Source: CAWFKW01 sp963816535 (lineage in GTDB: Bacteria > Bacteroidota > Ignavibacteria > Tepidaquicellales > OLB5). From it: a stretch of DNA of 64,000 bases. Each line of letters starts with the position of its first letter. The first letter of the stretch is position 1. Below, piece by piece: positions 25,982 to 33,843 of this stretch. The DNA lies in contig CAWFKW010000005.1 of assembly GCA_963816535.1 (NCBI GenBank), forward strand, positions 81,771 through 145,770, written 5' to 3'. Made by a program: the position numbers and the translations under genes. The notes below the pieces were generated by a model, which was not told the DNA's origin, did not search any database, and saw only the letters and a list, made by a program, of their open reading frames with translations.

Positions 25982-27082
25982 ATGAAAATAAGGTATTCAA
26001 AATGGACGGACCTCTCTCTCACCGACGAGCAGCGGCTTGAAAAACTGTTTTCTCTCTTCAGCTATATGCTAATCCAGACCAACGGCGACGTTAACGAAGC
26101 TCTCGACTGGCTCGGGCAGCTTGACGAACAATACCAGTTCTTCGATAAATCAATTTCGCTAGATGATTTCATTAAGCAGCTTAAAGAAAAGGGCTACATT
26201 GAAGATAACGACGGTATGTATATCCTTAAGTCAAAGGGTGAGATTAGAGTAAGGCAGGATGCTTTTAAAGAGATCTTCGGTAACCTGAAGAAATCAACAG
26301 AAGGCTTCCACGAAACCGCTAAGAGCGGAACAGGCGTTGAAAGAAACCACCAGACTAAAAAGTACCAGTTTGGCGACCAGCCGTTCAATATAGATACAAC
26401 TCAAACGCTCTCAAACGTTTTTAAGAGGGAAGGGCTTGATAGCTTCTCGCTGACCGAAGAGGACATCGAGGTCAACGAAACCGAACATATGTCAAGTGTT
26501 TCCACGGTCCTTCTGGTGGATATAAGCCACAGCATGATTCTTTACGGCGAGGACAGGATTACGCCCGCAAAGCAGGTGGCCCTTGCGCTTTCAGAACTTA
26601 TTTTATCAAAGTACCGCAAAGATTCTCTTAATATTGTTTTGTTTGGCGACGAGGCACGGGAAGTTTCGGTTTCCGAGCTTCCGTTTGTGAGCGTGGGACC
26701 TTTCCACACAAATACAAAAGCCGGGCTGGAGCTCGCAAGACACATTTTGCGCGGTAAAAAAAATGCGAACAAGCAGATCTTTATGATTACCGACGGAAAA
26801 CCTTCGGCTATTTATGAATCTGTTACCGACAGGCGAATTTATAAAAACTCATTTGGGCTCGATCCGAAAATAGTGAACAAAACGCTGGATGAAGCCGTGG
26901 CGTGCCGAAGAGAAAAAATAAAAATAACAACGTTCATGATAGCGCAGGACCCGTACCTCATAAGATTTATACAGGACTTTACCAAAGCGAATAACGGGAA
27001 AGCGTATTATTCATCTTTGAATGAATTGGGCGAACAGGTGTTTGTAGATTATTTGAGGAACAAAAGCAGGTTTGAATCTTGA
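25982..27082 (+). CDS. VWA-domain protein
   Basis: 366 residues. Residues 1-90 are helical (a winged-helix-like or regulatory segment). The von Willebrand A domain starts at about 168, with the MIDAS motif DISHS (DxSxS), a middle Thr in HTNTKAG, and ITDGKPS (the TDG of MIDAS). The layout recalls VWA proteins that work with MoxR/ChlI-type AAA+ ATPases in metal insertion or protein remodelling, but no such ATPase is in this window. No signal peptide, so cytoplasmic. The next gene's frame overlaps its end, but the preferred start of that gene lies 10 bp downstream. Confidence 0.85.
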   Translation: MKIRYSKWTDLSLTDEQRLEKLFSLFSYMLIQTNGDVNEALDWLGQLDEQYQFFDKSISLDDFIKQLKEKGYIEDNDGMYILKSKGEIRVRQDAFKEIFGNLKKSTEGFHETAKSGTGVERNHQTKKYQFGDQPFNIDTTQTLSNVFKREGLDSFSLTEEDIEVNETEHMSSVSTVLLVDISHSMILYGEDRITPAKQVALALSELILSKYRKDSLNIVLFGDEAREVSVSELPFVSVGPFHTNTKAGLELARHILRGKKNANKQIFMITDGKPSAIYESVTDRRIYKNSFGLDPKIVNKTLDEAVACRREKIKITTFMIAQDPYLIRFIQDFTKANNGKAYYSSLNELGEQVFVDYLRNKSRFES

Positions 27083-27092
27083 AGCTTCCATT

Positions 27093-27998
27093 ATGAGAAA
27101 ATCTCTTTCCGCTGTATTTTTGATTTCCGCTTTTACGTTAAGCGCTCAGCTTCTCGCCGGCGATAGTCTTGTATATTCCGGTTCATTCGGCAATTTCGGG
27201 AATGCTGTATCAATATCGACGGGCAGAAGCGAATTCATATTCATCTCAGACGCCTCAACCAACCAGGTTTTCAAATACTCTTCAAAGGGAATTGAACTTG
27301 CACGCTTTGGAGGAACAGGATTCGGCTCGAACGGACTGAATAACCCGGTCTCAATTGATGCGGGCGACGGGCTCAGCGTTTATGTTTGCGATAACCTTAA
27401 TAACCGGATCCAGAAGCTGGATTACAAATTAAATTATATTACCGCCTTTGATTTTAACGTCTATAACCAAACGGCAGATAATTCAAAGCGTATCTTATAT
27501 CCCTCCGGCGTGGCGTTCATGAGCTCAGGCGACCTGGTCACGCTCATAAAATCTTCCGAATACAAAGCGGCCGTATTGAATTCGTTTTCCGATATAACGG
27601 TTTTTATGGGTAGCAATTTCGGATATGACAGAATAGGCCAGCCGGCAAAAGTTGTGAGAGGCATGGGACTTGATTGCTGGATACTTGATAACGATAATTC
27701 TGAAGTCTCTAACTTTACCACGACCGGCTCGTATGTAAGGAGGCTCTCAAAGCCGTCACAAAGTGAAAATGTAATAAGTATAGCTTATTTTGGAGACAAT
27801 CTGTACTTGCTCACTATGAAAAGTATAATCAAATACGATTTGAAGGGTGAAAAATATTCGGACATTTTTCCGTATGCCATTGATGGTTTGGGAAAAATAA
27901 ACGATTTTGCATTACTTAACAACTCAACATTTTTAATTCTGACTTCGAACAGCGTTTTACAGTATAACTTATCCAATAACCAGGACCAAAAAAACTAA
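27093..27998 (+). CDS. Secreted NHL/beta-propeller-repeat protein
   Basis: 301 residues from ATG 27093 (MRKSLSAVFLISAF), with a signal peptide cleaved near LLAG-DS; a longer TTG start at 27072 overlaps the VWA gene and would mask the signal. Repeats of the NHL type are visible: GSFGNFGNAVSIS, ISDASTNQVFKYSSKGIELARFG, NNPVSIDAGDGLSVYVCDNLNNRIQKL. Predicted six-bladed propeller in the periplasm or on the surface. No T9SS sorting domain is seen. Ligand unknown. Confidence 0.78.
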   Translation: MRKSLSAVFLISAFTLSAQLLAGDSLVYSGSFGNFGNAVSISTGRSEFIFISDASTNQVFKYSSKGIELARFGGTGFGSNGLNNPVSIDAGDGLSVYVCDNLNNRIQKLDYKLNYITAFDFNVYNQTADNSKRILYPSGVAFMSSGDLVTLIKSSEYKAAVLNSFSDITVFMGSNFGYDRIGQPAKVVRGMGLDCWILDNDNSEVSNFTTTGSYVRRLSKPSQSENVISIAYFGDNLYLLTMKSIIKYDLKGEKYSDIFPYAIDGLGKINDFALLNNSTFLILTSNSVLQYNLSNNQDQKN

Positions 27999-28022
27999 TA
28001 TTAATAACTAAGGAGAAAACTT

Positions 28023-28454
28023 ATGGCAAAAGATCTGAATAAAGTAATGCTGATAGGCAGGCTGGGACAGGATCCCGAGCTTAAATATACTCAGACAGGC
28101 GTGGCTGTTGTTAATTTTTCATGCGCTACGGGAATGAAATGGAAGGACCAGGAAGGCAATTGGCAGGAAAAAACCGAATGGCACAATATAACAGCATGGC
28201 GCGGGCTGGCTGAAACTTGCGCTAACTATCTTAAAAAGGGGAGCAGGGTCTATCTTGAGGGCAGGCTTGAAACCGATTCATGGGAGGATGAGAACAAAAA
28301 GAAGCATTATAGGACAAAAGTATTGATAGACGATATGATTATGCTTGATTCAAAGGGAGCATCTGCGACATCTTCGGGAGATAGCGGCGGCGAAACTGTC
28401 TCAAAAGGAGCTGTTAAATCAGCGGCCGCAGACGACGACGATTTACCGTTCTAG
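28023..28454 (+). CDS. ssb: Single-stranded DNA-binding protein
   Basis: 143 residues. OB-fold protein that coats ssDNA during replication and repair. N-terminus LNKVMLIGRLGQDPELKYTQ is canonical, as are VVNFSCATG, WHNITAWRGLAETCANYLKKG and VYLEGRLET; then a disordered Ser/Gly linker and the acidic tip DDDDLPF that recruits partner proteins. An AAGGAG Shine-Dalgarno sequence lies a few bases upstream of the ATG, one of the clearer ones in this window, consistent with high expression. A terminator follows. Confidence 0.97.
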   Translation: MAKDLNKVMLIGRLGQDPELKYTQTGVAVVNFSCATGMKWKDQEGNWQEKTEWHNITAWRGLAETCANYLKKGSRVYLEGRLETDSWEDENKKKHYRTKVLIDDMIMLDSKGASATSSGDSGGETVSKGAVKSAAADDDDLPF

Positions 28455-28502
28455 ATTACGTGGTGTTGGGAGTTTCCTCCCGGCATAATTTAGGAAAATT
28501 CA

Positions 28503-28531
28503 GGGACGTAACGTTAAGTTGCGTCCCTTTT
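28503..28531 (+). terminator. Rho-independent terminator of ssb
   Basis: GGGACGTAAC / GTTGCGTCCC stem (10 bp with one wobble) around a GTTAA-type loop, followed by TTTT. Lies 49 bp after the ssb stop. Confidence 0.8.
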
Positions 28532-28580
28532 CAATCCATTCATTAGATGAATACCGATAATATAGCTAAATTCTCACTTT

Positions 28581-28595
28581 AGTCACCGGATGTAT
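28581..28595. repeat. Degenerate half of the ATCCGATGACT repeat, copy 3
   Basis: AGTCACCGGATGTAT differs from the arm at 18954-18968 at two positions. A weaker left arm (ATTCATTAGATGAAT) lies about 30 bp upstream. Confidence 0.5.
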
Positions 28596-28613
28596 AAGAA
28601 TCAAGTATAATAG

Positions 28614-28641
28614 AAATAGCCTCGTAAAATGAGGCTATTTT
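28614..28641 (-). terminator. Bidirectional terminator between ssb and pyrB-like gene
   Basis: Perfect 10-bp stem AAATAGCCTC/GAGGCTATTT with a 7-nt loop; T-rich on both strands. It lies 25 bp past the stop of the leftward carbamoyltransferase gene. Confidence 0.75.
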
Positions 28642-28665
28642 ATTTATAAATAAAATGATTACTCC

Positions 28666-29736
28666 CTAATAAGTCAATATAATTCTATCAACTCCGAAAA
28701 TGTGGGAAATTAAGGCTGCCCGTATCCACATGCCGTTGCGTTCCTGGCGCCAGTACATTGCACGAGGATCTTCATCAATTGCCGGGTCAATTTCTGAGCG
28801 GCGGGGAAGAGGGTGCATGATTATTGTATTTTTCTTAATATTCTTCAAATCCGCCTTTTTTAAGTGGAATTTCGAGTAATCTATTTCTTTCGATTCGTTG
28901 TTAATATCATATTCATCCTGAATTCTTGTCATATAAATCGCATCAACCGAGCGGATTGCCTTTTGCAGGTCATCGGATTCGATATACTGCATTTTATGTT
29001 TTTTGAGGAAATTCTTAATATCCTCACCAATATTCAAGTATTTTGGCGAAACATATACAAATTTGACGTTTTTGAAATTTTTCAAAACATAAGTTAACGA
29101 ACGGACAGTACGGCCGCGTTTCAAATCGCCAACCATTGCTATAGTTTTATTATCTATCCCGCCTTTATCGTTAAATGCCCAATTTAGTGTGTATAAGTCG
29201 AGCAACGCCTGCGTTGGATGCTGGTCTTTACCCGAACCGCCGTTTATAATTGGAACGGGCCTGTTGGTCTTATTAAGATGCCAGGCTGTTTTTTCTGCGA
29301 AACCTTCCTCAAAATGGCGCATAATAATTAAATCAACATATGAGCTGAACGTTCTCACAGTGTCCTCCAAAGATTCACCCTTAGCTTCTGATGATGTCGA
29401 AGTGGAGCGAATTTCACTAACCTTCATTCCAAGTATGTAGCACGCGCTCTGGAATGAAAGAAACGTTCTGGTCGAAGGCTGAATAAAGTACAGCATAGCG
29501 CGCTTGTTCGAGAGCAGCGATTGCAACCAATCCAAGCCCGACTTTTCCTTAGCCACAGTTCTAATCTTAGTAGCGACTTCAAACAAATGGTCCAGAACTT
29601 TCCGGTTGAATTGCTGCGAAAATAAGCAATCAAACATGTGATTATTTTCAGAAAAATAACCCAGTTTTTTTGTTAATGAGGTTTTGCTAAACTCATCCCA
29701 CGAGAGTTTCTTCAGTTCGTTAGTGTAATCTTTCAT
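28666..29736 (-). CDS. pyrB: Aspartate carbamoyltransferase-like protein
   Basis: 356 residues. Carbamoyltransferase family: carbamoyl-phosphate site PSTRT (87-91), the mobile-loop SSEAKGES with its lysine, the HPTQALLDLYTL motif, and the aspartate-site signature MHPLPRRSEIDPAIDEDPRA followed by WIRAALISHIFG. HPLPR plus the downstream acidic loop point to aspartate rather than ornithine as acceptor. The N-terminus is about 35 residues longer than the usual catalytic chain. No pyrI is seen here. Last gene of a leftward cluster with OTC and carbamate kinase, so it may share a carbamoyl-phosphate pool with them. A YgeW-like unknown carbamoyltransferase is an alternative. Confidence 0.8.
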   Translation of the reverse strand: MKDYTNELKKLSWDEFSKTSLTKKLGYFSENNHMFDCLFSQQFNRKVLDHLFEVATKIRTVAKEKSGLDWLQSLLSNKRAMLYFIQPSTRTFLSFQSACYILGMKVSEIRSTSTSSEAKGESLEDTVRTFSSYVDLIIMRHFEEGFAEKTAWHLNKTNRPVPIINGGSGKDQHPTQALLDLYTLNWAFNDKGGIDNKTIAMVGDLKRGRTVRSLTYVLKNFKNVKFVYVSPKYLNIGEDIKNFLKKHKMQYIESDDLQKAIRSVDAIYMTRIQDEYDINNESKEIDYSKFHLKKADLKNIKKNTIIMHPLPRRSEIDPAIDEDPRAMYWRQERNGMWIRAALISHIFGVDRIILTY

Positions 29737-29770
29737 ATCTTATTAGATTTAATAAAAATTTATTCAAACG

Positions 29771-30694
29771 TTAAGCCATCAATAATTTCATAACAGCTTT
29801 TTGAGCGTGCAGCCTGTTTTCAGCCTGGTCAAATACTATGGAATTCGGCCCGTCAATCACTTCATCGGTTATTTCGTCGCCTCTGTGCGCCGGTAAACAG
29901 TGCATTACCAGAACGTCTTTTCGGGCCCTGCTCATAAGTTCTGAGTTCAGCTGGTAGGGCTTTAGATCCTTTATACGTCTTTCATTTTCCTTTTCCTGGC
30001 CCATGCTAACCCAAACATCTGTGTAAATAATATCTGCGTCTTTAACCGCTGAAACAGGGTCGATAATATAGGAGATCTTTGAACCTGTTTGTTCCGCCAC
30101 CAACTCCGCTTCGTTTACAACTTCCGTTAGGGGAGTGTATCCTCCGGGCGATGAATAAGTAATATTCATACCAACCTTTGCGCATCCCTGAATCAGCGAG
30201 TGGAGCACATTATTGCCGTCGCCAATGTAAGATAATGTTAGTCCTTTCAGATTTCCTTTCTTTTCGTAAATGGTAAATAAGTCCGCTAGAATCTGGCACG
30301 GATGGTCGTAATCAGTTAATCCGTTGATAACAGGAACAGTCGCGTATTTTGCAAGGTCGGTTACAGTTTTATAGGCGAACGTTCTTGCCATGATTCCGTC
30401 GACATATCTTGAAAGTACTTTCGCCGTATCGTGAATTGTTTCTCCGCGGCCCATCTGAAGGTCTTTTGAGGAGAAGTACATACCCATTCCGCCAAGCTGG
30501 TAGATGCCTGTTTCAAATGATACGCGGGTGCGGGTTGATGATTTTTCGAAAATCATTGCGAGCGTTTTGCCCTTAAGGTAATCGGTGTTCCTCGGGCCTT
30601 TTTTCATCTTATCTGTTTCTTCTATGATGAGGTTTATTTCGTCGATTGTGAGAAAGTTGAGAGATATTAGATCTTTTGATTTTAGTTTAGTCAT
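29771..30694 (-). CDS. argF: Ornithine carbamoyltransferase
   Basis: 307 residues from ATG 30692-30694. The frame continues 17 codons upstream, but that part is repeat DNA, and the family length fits this start. Motifs: FEKSSTRTRVSFE (carbamoyl-phosphate), HPCQILADL, and MHCLPAHRGDEITDEVID (the ornithine-side HCLP loop). Catalyses carbamoyl phosphate + ornithine to citrulline + Pi, or the reverse phosphorolysis. Downstream of carbamate kinase, with pyrB-like 34 bp beyond its stop. Whether it is biosynthetic (argF) or catabolic (arcB) cannot be told from sequence alone; the symbol is given by motif class. Confidence 0.92.
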   Translation of the reverse strand: MTKLKSKDLISLNFLTIDEINLIIEETDKMKKGPRNTDYLKGKTLAMIFEKSSTRTRVSFETGIYQLGGMGMYFSSKDLQMGRGETIHDTAKVLSRYVDGIMARTFAYKTVTDLAKYATVPVINGLTDYDHPCQILADLFTIYEKKGNLKGLTLSYIGDGNNVLHSLIQGCAKVGMNITYSSPGGYTPLTEVVNEAELVAEQTGSKISYIIDPVSAVKDADIIYTDVWVSMGQEKENERRIKDLKPYQLNSELMSRARKDVLVMHCLPAHRGDEITDEVIDGPNSIVFDQAENRLHAQKAVMKLLMA

Positions 30695-30703
30695 TTGGAT
30701 TCC

Positions 30704-30802
30704 ATATTTCGCCCCTAACGGGGCTCTGAGCTTTTTATTTGTCATTCCCGCGAAGGCGGGGATCTTGGTTTATCCGTCTGCCCGCTTTAAGCGGTCTGAC
30801 GG
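30704..30802. repeat. Repeat cluster upstream of ornithine carbamoyltransferase
   Basis: Three palindromes in a row in the carbamate kinase-OTC gap: an ATTTCGCCCC-TAAC-GGGGCTCTGA element (30706-30730), also found at about 20402; a GTCATTCCCGCGAAGGCGGG copy (30741-30770); and CCGTC...CCGC-TTTAA-GCGG...GACGG (30774-30802). They begin about 10 bp from the OTC start codon. Confidence 0.8.
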
Positions 30803-30812
30803 TTATTGAAAT

Positions 30813-31766
30813 TCAATGATGTATAAACGTTCCGGCATCTTTATTTATTGCCGGAAGGATTTTATCAATGCTTGTAATAAATGCTTCCTTGCCGCCGCTG
30901 GTCAGGTATTCAACAGCAGCCATTACTTTAGGGCCCATACTGCCTGCTGAAAACTGGCCCTGGTCAAGATAAGTATGAGCTTCGTCTAAATTCATTTCTT
31001 TTAGAGCGGCCTGGGATTTCTTTTTGTAATTTAAGAAGCAACTATCCACATTTGTAAGTATGATGAATTTGTCCGCTTTAAGATCCGTCGCAAGCTGGGC
31101 CGACGCTAAGTCCTTATCAATTACAGCTTCAACTCCGGAATAAGATTTATGCTTATCGGCGGCAACCGGTATTCCGCCGCCGCCAACCGCTATCGGGACA
31201 TTTCCCAGCATCAGAAGCTGCTGTATCACCCGCGTTTCAGTAACATGAATTGGTTTAGGGGAGGGAACAACCCTTCTGAATCCTTTGCCTCCGGGGTCTT
31301 CGACCATTATCCATTTCTTATCTTTGATCATTTGCTGGGCCTGTACATAAGTGTAATATGGACCCACCGGTTTTGAAGGCTTTTCAAATGCCGGGTCGGT
31401 TTTACTGACTAGGACGCTTGTAACAATTGTGACTATTTCCTTTTTGACTTTATGTGAATGGAACAGGTTGCCCAGCGTTTGCTGCAAGAAGTAGCCAATT
31501 TCCCCCTGCGTCATCGCTACACACACATCCAGCGGCATGGAAGGAGCTTTTGAAGATGATTCTTCATTTTGTATAAGCAGGTTCCCTACCTGCGGGCCGT
31601 TGCCGTGGGTAAGAACAATATCGTAATCCATTTTAAAAAGCGGCAGCAGCTTCCCGGCGGTCTTTTTAACGCTTTCAAAGTGCTCTTCTGCGGTCCCTTT
31701 TTTACCGTCGGCAATTAATGCATTTCCGCCAAGAGCTATAACCAGGAGTTCTTTGTTGTGAGCCAT
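30813..31766 (-). CDS. arcC: Carbamate kinase
   Basis: 317 residues, the standard length of the amino-acid-kinase-fold enzyme that interconverts carbamoyl phosphate + ADP and carbamate + ATP. Motifs: VIALGGNALI, VLTHGNGPQVGNLLIQNE, the PSPKPIHVTETRVI loop, AVGGGGIPV, and VIDKDLASAQLATDLKAD. All hallmark blocks are intact. In catabolism it makes ATP from carbamoyl phosphate; in some thermophilic archaea the homologue runs toward carbamoyl phosphate synthesis. No arginine deiminase is encoded nearby. It is 17 bp downstream of the GTPase-like gene, so they are probably co-transcribed. Confidence 0.96.
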   Translation of the reverse strand: MAHNKELLVIALGGNALIADGKKGTAEEHFESVKKTAGKLLPLFKMDYDIVLTHGNGPQVGNLLIQNEESSSKAPSMPLDVCVAMTQGEIGYFLQQTLGNLFHSHKVKKEIVTIVTSVLVSKTDPAFEKPSKPVGPYYTYVQAQQMIKDKKWIMVEDPGGKGFRRVVPSPKPIHVTETRVIQQLLMLGNVPIAVGGGGIPVAADKHKSYSGVEAVIDKDLASAQLATDLKADKFIILTNVDSCFLNYKKKSQAALKEMNLDEAHTYLDQGQFSAGSMGPKVMAAVEYLTSGGKEAFITSIDKILPAINKDAGTFIHH

Positions 31767-31783
31767 CAGATCGCTTCTAAACC

Positions 31784-33109
31784 CTATTTAAAAAAATTCT
31801 GCAGCAAGTCGGTCAAATTTGGGGACCCAATCTCCTGCAGGTCATAAACGACCCGGACTGTAGGCTTTGAGATCTTAATAAGCCTTCTTAAGTCGATCGG
31901 GGTGGCGATTATTACTGTATCGCACGGCACTTTGTTTATTGTAGTCTCTAGGTCTTTTATCTGCTTATCGCCGTATCCCATAGCCGGAAGCAGGGTTCCG
32001 ATACTCGGATACTTTCTATAAGTATACTCAATGCTTTTGACGGCATATTTGCGGGGATCTACTATCTCTGCCGCTCCGTATTTTTGAGCCGCAAGGATGC
32101 CTGCGCCGTACTTCATTTCGCCGTGAGTTAATGTCGGGCCGTCTTCTATCACCAGGACTCTTTTCCCGTTGATGTGCTTTTCGCTGTTTGGCTTATCAAG
32201 CGAAATAGGGGAGGCTGCCTCAACGATTGTAGCCTTTGGATTTAACTTCATAACGTTATCTCTAACCTGCTTTATATCCTGCTGGTTAGCTGAATCTATC
32301 TTATTTATTACTATTATGTCCGCAAGCAATACATTTGTTCTTCCCGGGAAATAATTAAGTTCATGCCCAGCCCTGTGCGGGTCAACAACAGTAATGGTCA
32401 AATCTGACTTATAGAAAGACAGATCATTATTCCCGCCATCCCATAGAATAACCTGCGACTCTTTCTCAGCCTGCCTCAGGATTGCCTCGTAGTCAACCCC
32501 CGCATAGATAACATTGCCGTGGGTTACATGCGGTTCGTATTCTTCCATTTCCTCAATTGTACATTCATATTTCTTCAAGTCAGAAATTTTTGCAAACCTT
32601 TCGACTTTCTGTTTAACAAGGTCGCCATATGGCATCGGGTGCCTTATTGCAACCACCTTTTTCTTCATCTTCTTAAGGATTTCCATTACTTTCCGTGATG
32701 TCTGGCTCTTGCCTGCGCCGGTACGGCTGGCCACGACCGAAATTACAGGTTTTGAGGACTTAACCATAGTCTGAGCCGCTCCAAGCATGGTAAACGCGGC
32801 TCCCGCGGCGTTTATTTCAGCCCCTTTGGACATTATATAGTTAAATGACACATCCGAATATGAAAATATGACTTCCTGAACTCTATGCTTTTTGATTAGA
32901 GATAACATTTCAGACTCCGGATGTATCGGAATTCCGTCCGGATAATGCTCGCCGGCCAAAGCTGCCGGGTATTTTCTGTCGTCGATATTTGGTATTTGCG
33001 TAGCTGTAAAGGCGACTACGTTGTATAGTGGATTAGTTCTATAACATACATTGAAGTTATGGAAATCACGTCCCGCCGCACCCATGATAATTATATTTAT
33101 TCTGCTCAT
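31784..33109 (-). CDS. Cyclic 2,3-diphosphoglycerate synthetase-like P-loop protein
   Basis: 441 residues. N-terminal Rossmann-like segment IIIMGAAGRDFHNFN, then a P-loop at about 130-135 (ASRTGAGKSQTSRKV), the conserved VVAIRHPMPYGDL stretch, VILWDGGNNDLSF (Walker B region), VVDPHRAGHEL, INKIDSA (NKxD-like guanine motif) and VIEDGPTLTHGEM. These match the cyclic-2,3-diphosphoglycerate-synthetase/COG2403 family first characterised in thermophilic methanogens. The role of bacterial members is not established as far as I know. First gene of the leftward cluster; the family commonly sits beside carbamate kinase, which suggests a link to carbamoyl phosphate (inference). Confidence 0.82.
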   Translation of the reverse strand: MSRINIIIMGAAGRDFHNFNVCYRTNPLYNVVAFTATQIPNIDDRKYPAALAGEHYPDGIPIHPESEMLSLIKKHRVQEVIFSYSDVSFNYIMSKGAEINAAGAAFTMLGAAQTMVKSSKPVISVVASRTGAGKSQTSRKVMEILKKMKKKVVAIRHPMPYGDLVKQKVERFAKISDLKKYECTIEEMEEYEPHVTHGNVIYAGVDYEAILRQAEKESQVILWDGGNNDLSFYKSDLTITVVDPHRAGHELNYFPGRTNVLLADIIVINKIDSANQQDIKQVRDNVMKLNPKATIVEAASPISLDKPNSEKHINGKRVLVIEDGPTLTHGEMKYGAGILAAQKYGAAEIVDPRKYAVKSIEYTYRKYPSIGTLLPAMGYGDKQIKDLETTINKVPCDTVIIATPIDLRRLIKISKPTVRVVYDLQEIGSPNLTDLLQNFFK

Positions 33110-33543
33110 AAGATAAGTAATTAGTTTAACACGATAATAATATATACAAATATACGAAGTAAAATCGGGAGCTTCAATTCAAAAAGGGTTATTTCTAATC
33201 AAAATTAAAAGAAAAGAACCCTTTGATTATAGAATGAGAAATAATATATATTATGTAAAGTTAAGTGTTGAGAGATCTCTTCTTGTTTATTTCTAAAATT
33301 CAATCGAGTTCCGTGTGCAGATTTAGTTTCCACTTCCCTATTTGATTTGAAGCTCAGAATAATTCTCTTTTGATGTATTTCCTGAAATCCGTTTTTAGAT
33401 GTATCAGATGATAGCTCGAATTAAACTTGCAAGGATTTAAAAGTGCTTCGACGTTTCCGGATATCAAAGATAAATGCTGCGTTCTTCGAAAAAAAGCATA
33501 AATCAATTGATATAATTAATTAATTAAGTTATTTTTATATATT
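33110..33543. other. Intergenic region between divergent GTPase-like gene and nuoK
   Basis: 434 AT-rich bases. No ORF with coding character, no recognisable RNA gene. One weak hairpin (AAAGGGTT/AACCCTTT, about 33183-33224, long loop). It should hold the promoters for the carbamoyl cluster (leftward) and nuoKL (rightward). Confidence 0.6.
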
Positions 33544-33843
33544 ATGGATATAAATTACTTTATTATACTGGCTCTGCTTTTGTTTTCAATAGGCGTAGTC
33601 GGGGTTCTCACCAGGCGCAATGCCATAATAGTCTTTATGTGCATTGAATTAATGCTTAACTCGGTCAATTTGATATTTGTTGCATTTTCGTCTTATTTGG
33701 GCAATGCAAACGGGCAAATCTTTGTGTTTTTCATAATGACTGTTGCCGCCGCAGAAGCGGCTATTGGTCTTGCAATAATTATAGCTCTGTTCAGAAATAA
33801 CGATACGATAAATCTTGATGAAATTAACATTTTGAAATGGTAA
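33544..33843 (+). CDS. nuoK: NADH-quinone oxidoreductase subunit K
   Basis: 99 residues, typical length, three transmembrane helices. The conserved glutamates are present: Glu in MCIELMLNSVNL (TM2) and Glu in AAAEAAIGLAIII (TM3); both take part in proton translocation in complex I. The start ATG follows an AT-rich leader without Shine-Dalgarno. The 3' end overlaps nuoL by 7 bp, indicating coupled translation. nuoJ, which normally precedes it, is not here. Confidence 0.95.
   Translation: MDINYFIILALLLFSIGVVGVLTRRNAIIVFMCIELMLNSVNLIFVAFSSYLGNANGQIFVFFIMTVAAAEAAIGLAIIIALFRNNDTINLDEINILKW

Noticed and set aside
30695..30745. 17-residue N-terminal extension of ornithine carbamoyltransferase
   Set aside because: It is encoded by the TTTCGCCCC/GGGCTCTGA repeat; family length and alignment favour the start at 30694.
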